Shown: piece by piece, positions 51,015 to 59,255 of the stretch
Position numbering within the stretch: the stretch's first letter is position 1
Layout of the letters: every line of letters starts with the position of its first letter
Assembly: GCA_964459465.1 (NCBI GenBank)
Contig: CAYWLR010000001.1
Coordinates: 186,001 to 250,000, forward strand
Reading direction: 5' to 3'
DNA: 64,000 nt
Origin: CALAMC01 sp964459465
Lineage (GTDB): Bacteria; Zixibacteria; MSB-5A5; GN15; PGXB01
Position numbers and translations under genes: made by a program
The notes under the pieces: model-generated
Seen by the model: only the letters and a program-made list of their open reading frames with translations
Told to the model about the DNA's origin: nothing
Databases searched by the model: none

Positions 51015-52712
51015 ATGCACAATAAAACGAAAATTTTATTCCGGTTTTATGCGATTTTATTCGGCTTGATTTCAGCAGTATTATTTTTAAACAACTGCTG
51101 TGATATTCGCGAAAAGCTCGAAAGTTATCTTGAAGCCGCCCATCGATTATGGGGTTTCGAAGGGACGGTCCTGATAGCGTATAAAGATGAAATCGTTCTG
51201 GCCAAAGGCTATGGTATGGCCAATAAGCAGTTTCAAATCCCCAATACCATCGAAACCAAGTTTTTCATCGGTTCCATTACCAAACAGTTTACGGCGGCAT
51301 CAATCCTGATTTTAAAGCAGCGCGGTCTGCTCGATATCGACCGGCCGATTGCGGAGTACCTGCCCGATTACCCCCGTCCGGCGGCGGATAAAATCACGAT
51401 CCGTCACCTGTTGACGCACACTTCGGGCATCCCCAATTATACGGATCGGCCGGAAGTGAATTTGAGGCGTACCCTGCCGATAACCGCGACGGAACTGGTT
51501 GACCTGTTTAAAAATAAGCCACTCGAATTCGAGCCGGGCCACGGGTTTCACTATAGCAATTCCGGTTATATCATTCTGGGGGCGATCATTGAGCGGGTTT
51601 CGGGCCAGTCGTACGAGGCCTTTTTGCATCATGAAATTTTCAAACCACTGGGCATGAACAATTCCGGTTATGGTCGGCGTGAAGCGGCGCATCCGGGACG
51701 CGCCAACGGCTATACCGAAGAAAGCGGAGTACTAGTCGATGCTTCGCCTATCGAATTTTCGGTAATGCACACGGCTGGAGCTCTGTACTCCACCGCCGCC
51801 GATATGAACTTGTGGAACCGGGCCTTGTTTACGGAACAAATTCTTGGCAAAGAATCCATCATTGAGATGTTTTCCCCGGGCGCGCACGGCTATGGTTTCG
51901 GCTGGTTTGTCGAAAGAGACTGGGAACGCTGGCACGGCTTTCACGACGGTTTTCTTGATGGTTTTAATACCTTTGTTGATCGCTGGTTTGAGGACCGGTT
52001 GTTTATAGTCGTTTTTGCCAATGACGATATTGCACCGGTTCGGAAAATTGCCCGAGGGCTGGCGGCCATTATTTTCGGTAAAGATTACGTTTATCCTATC
52101 GGCAAGACGCCTGTCGTGCCGGCCGGTTTCGACCCGCAGGAATATGAAGGCACTTATGAACAGAGTCCCGATTTATATCGCTTTGTGATAGCCGACAATG
52201 CCGGTCTTTATACCGGCATACAATCCTACCCCCGGTATCTTATTTATCCTCAGGCGATCGATACCTTTTATTTCGCCCTGGATAACACCCATCTTTTAAT
52301 CTTTTTGCGGGATAGTCTCGGTCGCGTTGAAGGTTGTCTTGAGCTCGATGACGACCGACTTATTCTGGCGCGCAAGGTCTGGGGCGAAAAAGCCGAATTG
52401 TTTTATCTCGATCGCAAAGCCATAACTCTGGATCCGGCCGTATATGATGATTATCATGGATTATATAAAATCCTGTCAAGATCCGATGAAACGGGGCTGG
52501 ATATGGTTATCAGGATTGAGCACAGGGGTAATCTTTTGGTGGCATCATTTGCCGATTTTCAGGAAGTGGTTTTATATCCTTCCGCCCGTGATCGATTCTT
52601 TCACGCCAAATCCGATTTTGAATTGAGCTTCGTGCGCGATTCCAGCGGTTCGGTTACGGGGTGTCTGATCAAAATGGGCAATGATTACCTTGAGTTTATA
52701 AAAATTCAATAA
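51015..52712 (+). CDS. Beta-lactamase-fold serine hydrolase (penicillin-binding/esterase type)
   Basis: The 565-residue protein has an N-terminal membrane/export segment (ILFRFYAILFGLISAVLFLN). The serine beta-lactamase/D-Ala-D-Ala carboxypeptidase fold is clear: GSITKQF with the nucleophile near Ser87 and Lys90, HTSGIPNYT, YSNSGY near 180, and HGFHDGFLDGF in place of the third motif. The C-terminal 200 residues form a beta-rich domain of the kind found in many such hydrolases. The substrate may be an ester, peptide or peptidoglycan part. The start is uncertain: ATG 51015 precedes the export segment, while ATG 50979 lies in frame upstream; neither has a good ribosome site. Confidence 0.78.
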   Translation: MHNKTKILFRFYAILFGLISAVLFLNNCCDIREKLESYLEAAHRLWGFEGTVLIAYKDEIVLAKGYGMANKQFQIPNTIETKFFIGSITKQFTAASILILKQRGLLDIDRPIAEYLPDYPRPAADKITIRHLLTHTSGIPNYTDRPEVNLRRTLPITATELVDLFKNKPLEFEPGHGFHYSNSGYIILGAIIERVSGQSYEAFLHHEIFKPLGMNNSGYGRREAAHPGRANGYTEESGVLVDASPIEFSVMHTAGALYSTAADMNLWNRALFTEQILGKESIIEMFSPGAHGYGFGWFVERDWERWHGFHDGFLDGFNTFVDRWFEDRLFIVVFANDDIAPVRKIARGLAAIIFGKDYVYPIGKTPVVPAGFDPQEYEGTYEQSPDLYRFVIADNAGLYTGIQSYPRYLIYPQAIDTFYFALDNTHLLIFLRDSLGRVEGCLELDDDRLILARKVWGEKAELFYLDRKAITLDPAVYDDYHGLYKILSRSDETGLDMVIRIEHRGNLLVASFADFQEVVLYPSARDRFFHAKSDFELSFVRDSSGSVTGCLIKMGNDYLEFIKIQ

Positions 52713-52767
52713 ACAGTCGCACGGGGAAATTTCCCAGAATTCCTTCTCGCGTTCGGCTAGTTCAAAA

Positions 52768-52796
52768 CTTAATCCTCGGCTAATAATAGACTAATA
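52768..52796 (+). promoter_or_regulatory. PHO-box-like array upstream of the TonB receptor gene
   Basis: CTTAATC (52768), GCTAATA (52779) and ACTAATA (52790) repeat every 11 bp. This is the weakest of three such arrays in the region, though the TAAT core is kept in each unit. An inverted repeat CAGGAC-N10-GTCCTG follows at 52819-52840. Confidence 0.55.
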
Positions 52797-52876
52797 AAAA
52801 AACTGTTCTTGGGGTTAACAGGACAGGGATAATGGTCCTGAACGATTCGGGATGATAGTGGAATTTGGAGAGGATA

Positions 52877-55822
52877 ATGGGAACCAAAACAATCAAATCA
52901 GGAAAAGTTATGAAAACGAAGCGTTCATTTCCGACCAACATTCTGGTCATCAGTTTTATCATTATCGTATTGATGACCGCCACCGGTTTTGCCACCACCG
53001 GGAAAGTCATCGGGAGTGTCGTTGACAAGGAAACCGGTGAACCTTTGATCGGGGCCAGTGTGCTGATTAAAGGCACGACCATTGGCGCCGCATCCGATCT
53101 CGATGGAAAATACATGGTGAAACTGGTTCCGCCGGGGACATATACACTTTTGATATCCAGTGTCGGGTACAGCCCGATGGAGATCGTTGAGGTGGTAATC
53201 GAAGACGGCAAATCTCTGAATCTGGATATTGCGCTGGAACGCCGGCTAATTGAAGGCAAAACAATCAAGGTCACGGCCAAGGCGGTGCAGAATACGGAAG
53301 CCTCGTTGCTTAAAGCCCGTCAGCATTCCACCACGATCAGTGACGCCATCAGTTCCGAGTCCATTTCCCGCTCCGGCAGCGGCGATGCCGCCGAGGCCAT
53401 GAGCAAAGTCACGGGAGCCTCGGTTGTGGGCGGCAAGTTTGTATATGTTCGCGGATTGGGCGGACGATACAGCAACGCCCGGCTAAACGGAGCCGTTCTG
53501 CCTACGGCCGACCCCGATGGACAGGCGGTTCAGATGGACCTGTTTCCGACCAATCTGCTTGACAATATTACGGTGGAAAAAAACTTTTCGCCCGATAAGC
53601 CGGGGAGTTTTTCCGGAGGGAGTGTCGATTTGCGCACCAAGGATATTCCGGAAAACCTGACTTTAAGTTTCTCGGCTTCCACGGGGTACAATTCGATTGC
53701 CACCTGGAATGAAAATTTCTTGAGCACTCCGCGCGGCGGTGACGACTGGATTGCTATGGACAAGGATTTTTATGGCATCCCCGATGGACTCAAGGATGGT
53801 ATACCTATTCTGACTTCGGCCACCCGCAACCCCGACAGCGCGCTGAAGCTGGAAAATGCTTCTCGCTCGCTGTCCAGCAGTATGTCACCGCGACCGATAA
53901 AGGCTCCGCTCAACCAAAGTTATTCTTTTTCATACGGCAATAATTATAATCTGGGCGGACGGCCGCTGGGACTGATTGCCAGCTTGAGTTACAATCGCAA
54001 GTACTCTTTCTATGAAGACGGCAAGGTGGCCCGCTGGACTCTGGTCGGTCCTTCGGCGCCGATTTTATCCAACGATTACATCCTCGATGATGTCAAAGGT
54101 GTCGAAGAAGTTCTCTGGGGTGGGATGATCGGTTTTAACTACCCCGTTCATCTGAATCATAAGATTTCTTTACAGGGCGTTTATAATCGTCAGGGTGAAT
54201 TGACGAACCGTTATTTGCATGGTCCCGTTTTCAAGGATTTCGGCAACGACACCGCCAATACCCGCTATGAAACGAGGTCGATCAATTACACGGAGCAGTG
54301 GATAAGTAATATCCAGTTGAACGGTGAACACCTGTTTTCTCCGCTCCGCGTCACCTGGCAGGGGTCGCTTTCCGAAAACGACAGCCACGAGCCCGACTCG
54401 CGATATTTCAGCAATCATTACGTTATGACCGAATACATGGGCCGGGATACCACCGTATATCTTATCTCGCAGAACCTGTATCCGGCTCCGGTTCACCTGT
54501 TTCGAGAACTTTCGGAAAAAAACGGGGAGGGACAGCTTAACTTAAGCCTGCCGGTGGGAAAAAGGTATGGCCGCGACGTCAAGATTTCGAGCGGACTATC
54601 ATTCCTGAAAAAATCCCGTGACGTCAAGGAAGATAAGTACATGGTACAATGGCAAACGTGGAATGCCTATAATGGCGATCCCGATGATTTTCTTAAGTTC
54701 GAAAATATGGGCATCGACTGGGATCATCCCGGGACAAAAACGATCATAATTGGTGAAGACACCGTCTATCGGTACGTTTACAACAACTATCTCAAAGACG
54801 CCACCAGTCCACGAAATACCTATTCCGGTGAGGAAAAAATTTTCGGGACATATTTAATGTCGGAATTTCAAGCGCTGGCGAAACTTAGAGTCATCGGGGG
54901 CGTACGTTACGAGCAGACCAAAATGGCCATCACCGAAAGCGAATATATCTCGTCGGCTTCCACCGATGGCGACGGTGTCATCGACGAAATCGACTGGCTG
55001 CCGTCGATTGGTCTAACCTATCAACCGGCGGATAATGTCAACTTCCGTGCGGCTTATGGCAAAACGCTGGCCCGGCCCACTATAAGAGAACTTAGCCCTC
55101 TTGTCACTGAAGAATTCGTGAAAGGTTTCCTGCTCGTCGGCAATCCTGATTTGAAACACACCCGCATCGATAACTATGATGTTCGTTGGGAGTGGTTTGT
55201 TCGTCCCGGCGAAATAGTTGCGGCAAGCGGATTCTATAAAAAATTCAGGGATCCCATCGAAAAGACGATTCTCAACGATAACATGAATATTCAATACAAA
55301 AACGTGGAAAAAGCTGTCGTATATGGCTTAGAATTCGAATTCAGGAAGAATCTGGATTTCATCGGGTCCGGATTCAACAACTTCAGTCTGGACGGTAACT
55401 TCACTCTGGCCGTATCGGACATTAACTTATCCGAATATGAATTGAACAATCGGCTGTTTTACGACAGCTCGGCTTCATCGACCCGGCCGCTTCAGGGTCA
55501 ATCGCCCTATCTTGTCAATGGCGGGCTGAGTTATGACAACGGTTCATCGGGAACTTCGATTTCATTACTGTATAATGTCTTCGGCAGGCGTCTTTCCGAA
55601 GTCGGTTCGGCCGGCAAGCCGGATGTCTATGAGCAACCGCGCCACATGTTCGATTTCACTATCAGCCAGAAGTTTTTTGAAGCTCTCTCGTTCAAGTGCT
55701 CCTGCAAGAATCTGTTCAATGCGCGCGTTAGAAAGACTATGGAGTACTATGGAACGGAATATATAGTTCAGGAATATTCCCTTGGTACTTCCTGGTCAGT
55801 CGGATTGTCATACAGGATATAG
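52877..55822 (+). CDS. TonB-dependent outer membrane receptor with carboxypeptidase-regulatory-like N-domain
   Basis: The 981-residue protein has a signal peptide (ILVISFIIIVLMTATGFATT), an N-terminal CarboxypepD_reg-like domain (GSVVDKETGEPLIGASVLIK, SDLDGKYMVKLVPPGTYTLL), a plug (DAAEAMSKVTGASVVGGKFV, YVRGLGGRYSNARLNGAVLP, VDLRTKDIPENLTLSFS) and a 22-strand-like barrel ending in GTSWSVGLSYRI. Such receptors import a substrate across the outer membrane with energy from TonB. No typical iron-siderophore motif is seen. The PHO-box-like array upstream and the following genes suggest a phosphorus-related substrate, which is inference. GGAGAGG precedes the ATG at 52877. Confidence 0.92.
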   Translation: MGTKTIKSGKVMKTKRSFPTNILVISFIIIVLMTATGFATTGKVIGSVVDKETGEPLIGASVLIKGTTIGAASDLDGKYMVKLVPPGTYTLLISSVGYSPMEIVEVVIEDGKSLNLDIALERRLIEGKTIKVTAKAVQNTEASLLKARQHSTTISDAISSESISRSGSGDAAEAMSKVTGASVVGGKFVYVRGLGGRYSNARLNGAVLPTADPDGQAVQMDLFPTNLLDNITVEKNFSPDKPGSFSGGSVDLRTKDIPENLTLSFSASTGYNSIATWNENFLSTPRGGDDWIAMDKDFYGIPDGLKDGIPILTSATRNPDSALKLENASRSLSSSMSPRPIKAPLNQSYSFSYGNNYNLGGRPLGLIASLSYNRKYSFYEDGKVARWTLVGPSAPILSNDYILDDVKGVEEVLWGGMIGFNYPVHLNHKISLQGVYNRQGELTNRYLHGPVFKDFGNDTANTRYETRSINYTEQWISNIQLNGEHLFSPLRVTWQGSLSENDSHEPDSRYFSNHYVMTEYMGRDTTVYLISQNLYPAPVHLFRELSEKNGEGQLNLSLPVGKRYGRDVKISSGLSFLKKSRDVKEDKYMVQWQTWNAYNGDPDDFLKFENMGIDWDHPGTKTIIIGEDTVYRYVYNNYLKDATSPRNTYSGEEKIFGTYLMSEFQALAKLRVIGGVRYEQTKMAITESEYISSASTDGDGVIDEIDWLPSIGLTYQPADNVNFRAAYGKTLARPTIRELSPLVTEEFVKGFLLVGNPDLKHTRIDNYDVRWEWFVRPGEIVAASGFYKKFRDPIEKTILNDNMNIQYKNVEKAVVYGLEFEFRKNLDFIGSGFNNFSLDGNFTLAVSDINLSEYELNNRLFYDSSASSTRPLQGQSPYLVNGGLSYDNGSSGTSISLLYNVFGRRLSEVGSAGKPDVYEQPRHMFDFTISQKFFEALSFKCSCKNLFNARVRKTMEYYGTEYIVQEYSLGTSWSVGLSYRI

Positions 55823-55845
55823 CGTGGTCTGCAGGTTATCGCAAG

Positions 55846-55878
55846 AAAGGCCGGAAAGAAGAGTTTTCCGGCCTTTTT
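55846..55878 (+). terminator. Intrinsic terminator of the TonB receptor gene
   Basis: AAAGGCCGGAAA (55846-55857) pairs with TTTCCGGCCTTT (55865-55876) around a 7-base loop, then T's. Confidence 0.9.
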
Positions 55879-55889
55879 GCCTTTCTCGA

Positions 55890-55929
55890 CTTAACATTAA
55901 TTTAACACCCGCATAATAATCAAATAACC
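55890..55929 (+). promoter_or_regulatory. PHO-box-like array upstream of the beta-helix protein gene
   Basis: CTTAACA (55890), TTTAACA (55901), CATAATA (55912) and AATAACC (55923) lie exactly 11 bp apart. A TTTAAT -10 candidate follows at 55937-55942, seven bases beyond the last unit, the spacing seen in PhoB-activated promoters. The leader to the ATG at 56147 would be about 200 bases and contains a possible 23-codon frame (56000-56071, AGGGGG upstream). Confidence 0.72.
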
Positions 55930-56146
55930 TCCGCAATTTAATCTGGGGTCGAGCGTGTGTGATTTAATATTGACCTTTGAGAGCCACAGGGGGATGCTGA
56001 TGCCTCCTAACAAGAATGAAAACAGAACAGACAACGGCACTAAATTTACAGGAGGGATAAAGAGGATTTAAACGTAATACTCACGCCACGATTTACCTCG
56101 GAATTATTAGTTAACTATAAATAATATAACCTTTATGGAGGAGAAA

Positions 56147-57841
56147 ATGACTCGCAAGTCTATCGCCTTTTGGCTGCTGGTGTTCCTGCCGGTTCTGGGC
56201 TGGACGGCGCCGAACGATTGCAGGTATGCCGATACCGTCTTCATTACCAATGATGATATAGTCGGGACGGTAACACTCGATGCCAATAATCTGTACATAA
56301 TCGACGGGCTGGTTTTTGTTCAGAACGGTGAAGTATTGAACATTCCCGCCGGGACGCATTTCTGGGCCATGCCCGGTGAGGCCGAAAATTCATCGGCTTT
56401 GATCTGTGCTCGTGGCGGTAAAATTTACGCCACGGGTACCGCCACTAATCCAATTATTATGTCCGGTTTCGGCGACGATTTCTGTGATCCCTATGACATT
56501 GCCGAAAATACGCGCGGCCTTTGGGGCGGTTTGATTATCCTCGGACGCGGCAAGATTAATACGGCCGATATGGTCGGTCAAATTGAAGGCATCGACCCGG
56601 GCATCGCCGAAGGTCGTTACGGCGACAGTACCGGTTATGATGATGACAATTCCGGTGTGTACCAGTACATATCAATCCGTCATGGCGGTACCAATATCGG
56701 TGAAGCCAACGAAATCAACGGCCTGACCATGGGGGCGGTCGGTTCCGGAACAACCATCGACCACATCGAAGTCTTCAACAACAACGATGATGGGTTTGAA
56801 TGGTTTGGAGGCACCGTCAACTGCAAATACCTGGTTTCGGCATTTAATGATGACGACGGCTTTGACTATGATGAAAGCTATCGCGGGCTGGGGCAGTTCT
56901 GGTTTAACGTCTTTGATTCCATAACGGGCGATAAATGTGGCGAGCACGATGGCGGCACCGATCCCGAGGACGGTTTGCCTTACGCCATACCGAATATTTT
57001 CAATGTCACTTATGTCGGCCTTGGCAAGCTTCCCGGACATGCCCTCGGCAAAAACTCCCGCATTTTCGCCATTCGTGACAACGCCGGTGGCCATTACAAC
57101 AACAGCATTTTCGCCTATGGCGCCCAAAAGGCTCTGGATATCGAAGACCTGGCCAGTCCGCTTCAGGACAGTCGTAAGATGCTGGAAGACAGTTTGTTGA
57201 GTTTCAATTACTGCATGTGGTGGAATTTCGGCGACTGGGTTGACGGGACCCCCGGTTGCGGATCAGGCGTCGGCCTGGAATCGGTCAATCCGCAACAATG
57301 GGTGAAAGATTATTTGTGGAATAATATCGGTTGCAGCGGGACTCCGTATTTCAGCAATTCTTCCGGTCCGACCAACAGTTGGGGGATTGACCCGATGTTG
57401 GCCGGAATGAGCTGGTCGGATATGGGTAAGCAAATGGATCCGCGGCTGCTTCCCGGTTCTCCGGCCCTGACCGGTCCCAGACAAACTATCCCGGCTGACC
57501 CGTTCTTTACCTCCGCCGACTATATCGGTGCCTTCGGGCCTTATAATGCCAATAACTATAACAATCTCTGGATCAAGGGCTGGACTCATCTTTGGGAACG
57601 CGGCATTACTCCATTTATTTGCGGTGATTTCAACGGTGATCACGCCAATAACCTGCTGGATATTTTGGCGGCCATTGATTTTATTTACGGCAATCCCAAG
57701 GGCTCCCGTCCCTCACCGTTTGCGGCCGGCGATGTCAATGCCGGAGGCCATGGGGTTATCAACCTTCTGGACATTCTTACCATGATCGATGACATTTATT
57801 CCTTCCCTCCAGCGGGTGACAATGTTGTTTGCGCCTTCTAA
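56147..57841 (+). CDS. Secreted beta-helix-like protein with dockerin repeats
   Basis: The 564-residue protein starts with a signal peptide (SIAFWLLVFLPVLGWTAPND). The body repeats short strands of a right-handed helix: NLYIIDGLVFVQNGEVLNIP, GLWGGLIILGRGKINTADMV, VYQYISIRHGGTNIGEANEI, GLTMGAVGSGTTIDHIEVF and DDGFEWFGGTVNCKYLVSAF. This family is common beside TonB receptors in FCB bacteria. The C-terminal 70 residues carry two dockerin repeats (GDFNGDHANNLLDILAAIDF and GDVNAGGHGVINLLDILTMI). The ATG at 56147 is preferred over 56135 because GGAGGAG lies at 56137-56143. Role unknown; PHO-box context suggests phosphate stress. Confidence 0.83.
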   Translation: MTRKSIAFWLLVFLPVLGWTAPNDCRYADTVFITNDDIVGTVTLDANNLYIIDGLVFVQNGEVLNIPAGTHFWAMPGEAENSSALICARGGKIYATGTATNPIIMSGFGDDFCDPYDIAENTRGLWGGLIILGRGKINTADMVGQIEGIDPGIAEGRYGDSTGYDDDNSGVYQYISIRHGGTNIGEANEINGLTMGAVGSGTTIDHIEVFNNNDDGFEWFGGTVNCKYLVSAFNDDDGFDYDESYRGLGQFWFNVFDSITGDKCGEHDGGTDPEDGLPYAIPNIFNVTYVGLGKLPGHALGKNSRIFAIRDNAGGHYNNSIFAYGAQKALDIEDLASPLQDSRKMLEDSLLSFNYCMWWNFGDWVDGTPGCGSGVGLESVNPQQWVKDYLWNNIGCSGTPYFSNSSGPTNSWGIDPMLAGMSWSDMGKQMDPRLLPGSPALTGPRQTIPADPFFTSADYIGAFGPYNANNYNNLWIKGWTHLWERGITPFICGDFNGDHANNLLDILAAIDFIYGNPKGSRPSPFAAGDVNAGGHGVINLLDILTMIDDIYSFPPAGDNVVCAF

Positions 57842-57889
57842 ATAAAACTCCCAATCCTCTCTGCTGGTTATATCCCGCCAGTACAGAGC

Positions 57890-57927
57890 CGGGCAGACCC
57901 CAGACAAGGGGTTTGCCCGCTTTTTTT
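57890..57927 (+). terminator. Intrinsic terminator of the beta-helix protein gene
   Basis: CGGGCAGACCCC (57890-57901) pairs with GGGGTTTGCCCG (57908-57919), one G-U pair, 6-base loop, then seven T's. Confidence 0.92.
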
Positions 57928-57951
57928 GGGCTAAAACTGCTTTATCGATAC

Positions 57952-57991
57952 CGGAATAGAATCTTAATGCGGTCTTAATATTTGGTTAACA
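57952..57991 (+). promoter_or_regulatory. PHO-box-like array upstream of the PhoB-like gene
   Basis: CGGAATA (57952), CTTAATG (57963), CTTAATA (57974) and GTTAACA (57985) repeat with an exact 11-bp period; the last three match (C/G)TTAA(C/T)R. A TATATT -10 candidate lies at 58013-58018. The location supports autoregulation of the response regulator. Confidence 0.78.
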
Positions 57992-58040
57992 CTGCATGTC
58001 TTTTTTGACAAATATATTTACAAAAAGGGTGTTGGTGCTC

Positions 58041-58727
58041 ATGGCTAATGAAAATATCCTGGTTGTCGAGGATGATAAGGATATATTTGACCTGATACTT
58101 TTCACTCTTAATAAAGAAGGTTTCAAAGCGCGCGGAGTTATGACGGGGGAAGACGTTTTTGCCGAAACCTCGCGGGAAATCTTCGATCTAATTCTGCTCG
58201 ACCTGATGCTTCCCGGCATCGACGGTCTTGAAGTATGTCGTCGTTTGCGCTGGGATTCCAAAACCAAAGACATTCCGATTATTATCGTTTCCGCCAAGAC
58301 CGAAGAGGCTGATGTCGTGACCGGTCTTGAACTGGGAGCCAATGATTATATCACGAAGCCATTCAGCCCCAAAGTCCTCACGGCTCGTATCCGGGCCATT
58401 TTACGCCAGAAGTTAAAACAGTTGGCTGATGAAGGCGGACGTCTGAAAATACACGATTTGTCAATTCACCCCGGGCGCCATGAGGTTCTTGTCGACGGCC
58501 AACGGGTCGACCTTACGGTAGCCGAATTCCGGCTGTTGCATCTGTTGATGTCACACCCCGGCTGGGTTTTTTCCCGTTACCAGATCGTCGATGCCATTCA
58601 CGGGCAGGATTATCACGTGACCGACCGCTCGGTTGATGTTCAGTGCGCCGGACTTCGCAAAAAGCTCGGAATCGCCGGAAAATATATAGAAACGGTTCGC
58701 GGCATAGGCTACCGTTTCCGCGAGTGA
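58041..58727 (+). CDS. phoB: PhoB-like OmpR-family response regulator
   Basis: The 228-residue regulator has a receiver domain (EDD near residue 10, phosphoacceptor Asp54 in LILLDLMLPG, Lys in ITKPFSP) and an OmpR-type winged-helix DNA-binding domain (VDLTVAEFRLLHLLMSHPGW, VDVQCAGLRKKLG, ETVRGIGYRF). OmpR/PhoB proteins bind direct repeats with an 11-bp period, just what is seen before this gene and its two neighbours. No phoR kinase follows. The ATG at 58041 is chosen; GTG codons at 58029 and 58035 are alternatives. The name phoB is inference from the PHO-box-like sites. Confidence 0.8.
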   Translation: MANENILVVEDDKDIFDLILFTLNKEGFKARGVMTGEDVFAETSREIFDLILLDLMLPGIDGLEVCRRLRWDSKTKDIPIIIVSAKTEEADVVTGLELGANDYITKPFSPKVLTARIRAILRQKLKQLADEGGRLKIHDLSIHPGRHEVLVDGQRVDLTVAEFRLLHLLMSHPGWVFSRYQIVDAIHGQDYHVTDRSVDVQCAGLRKKLGIAGKYIETVRGIGYRFRE

Positions 58728-59255
58728 TGGTCGTCGATTGACTTCCAGTGTCCATGTCAATCCCGGCATGGCCACTAGTTATTCCGTAAAATCCAATTTC
58801 AGATAGATAGACAGTACTATTGACTCGTCGCCGTAATGTATCCTTTAATACCGTTGCGGCACCGAGTCAGCACATAAGTATACATTATACAGCAAGCGTT
58901 TTTCATTGGTGTCCCGCTCCGATCCGCATGTTGTCGCCATCTCAATGCATAACAAGGCCTTGTTGAATCGCCCGGGGCCCGTTTGTGTCAATTTTTGGCA
59001 TGAGGATGTTTCATAAGGAAACATCGATATCATTAACCATTATAGTCATTTTTTATACATTCGCATCAAAGTGGGGACAAATGGGCTAAAGAGGATGGGC
59101 GGTGTGACGAATTATGGCTTAGGGGCGAGCATACGTGTTCCGCCCCCCATACAATAATGGATAAACATCAATAGGAGGGAATATTTTAAATGGAATTATG
59201 ACGGAATTTATATGACAAGAAGGCGGCACCAGCGCCTGTAAACATAAGAGGCTGT
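58728..59255. other. 528-bp gene-free region before cheA
   Basis: No open frame with a ribosome site was found. A weak sigma-28-like element (TAAAG at about 59090, then a GACGAATT-like -10) lies upstream of cheA; only about half of the -10 matches. Several AT-rich stretches (59036-59070) could hold other promoters. No PHO-box array was seen here. Confidence 0.45.
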
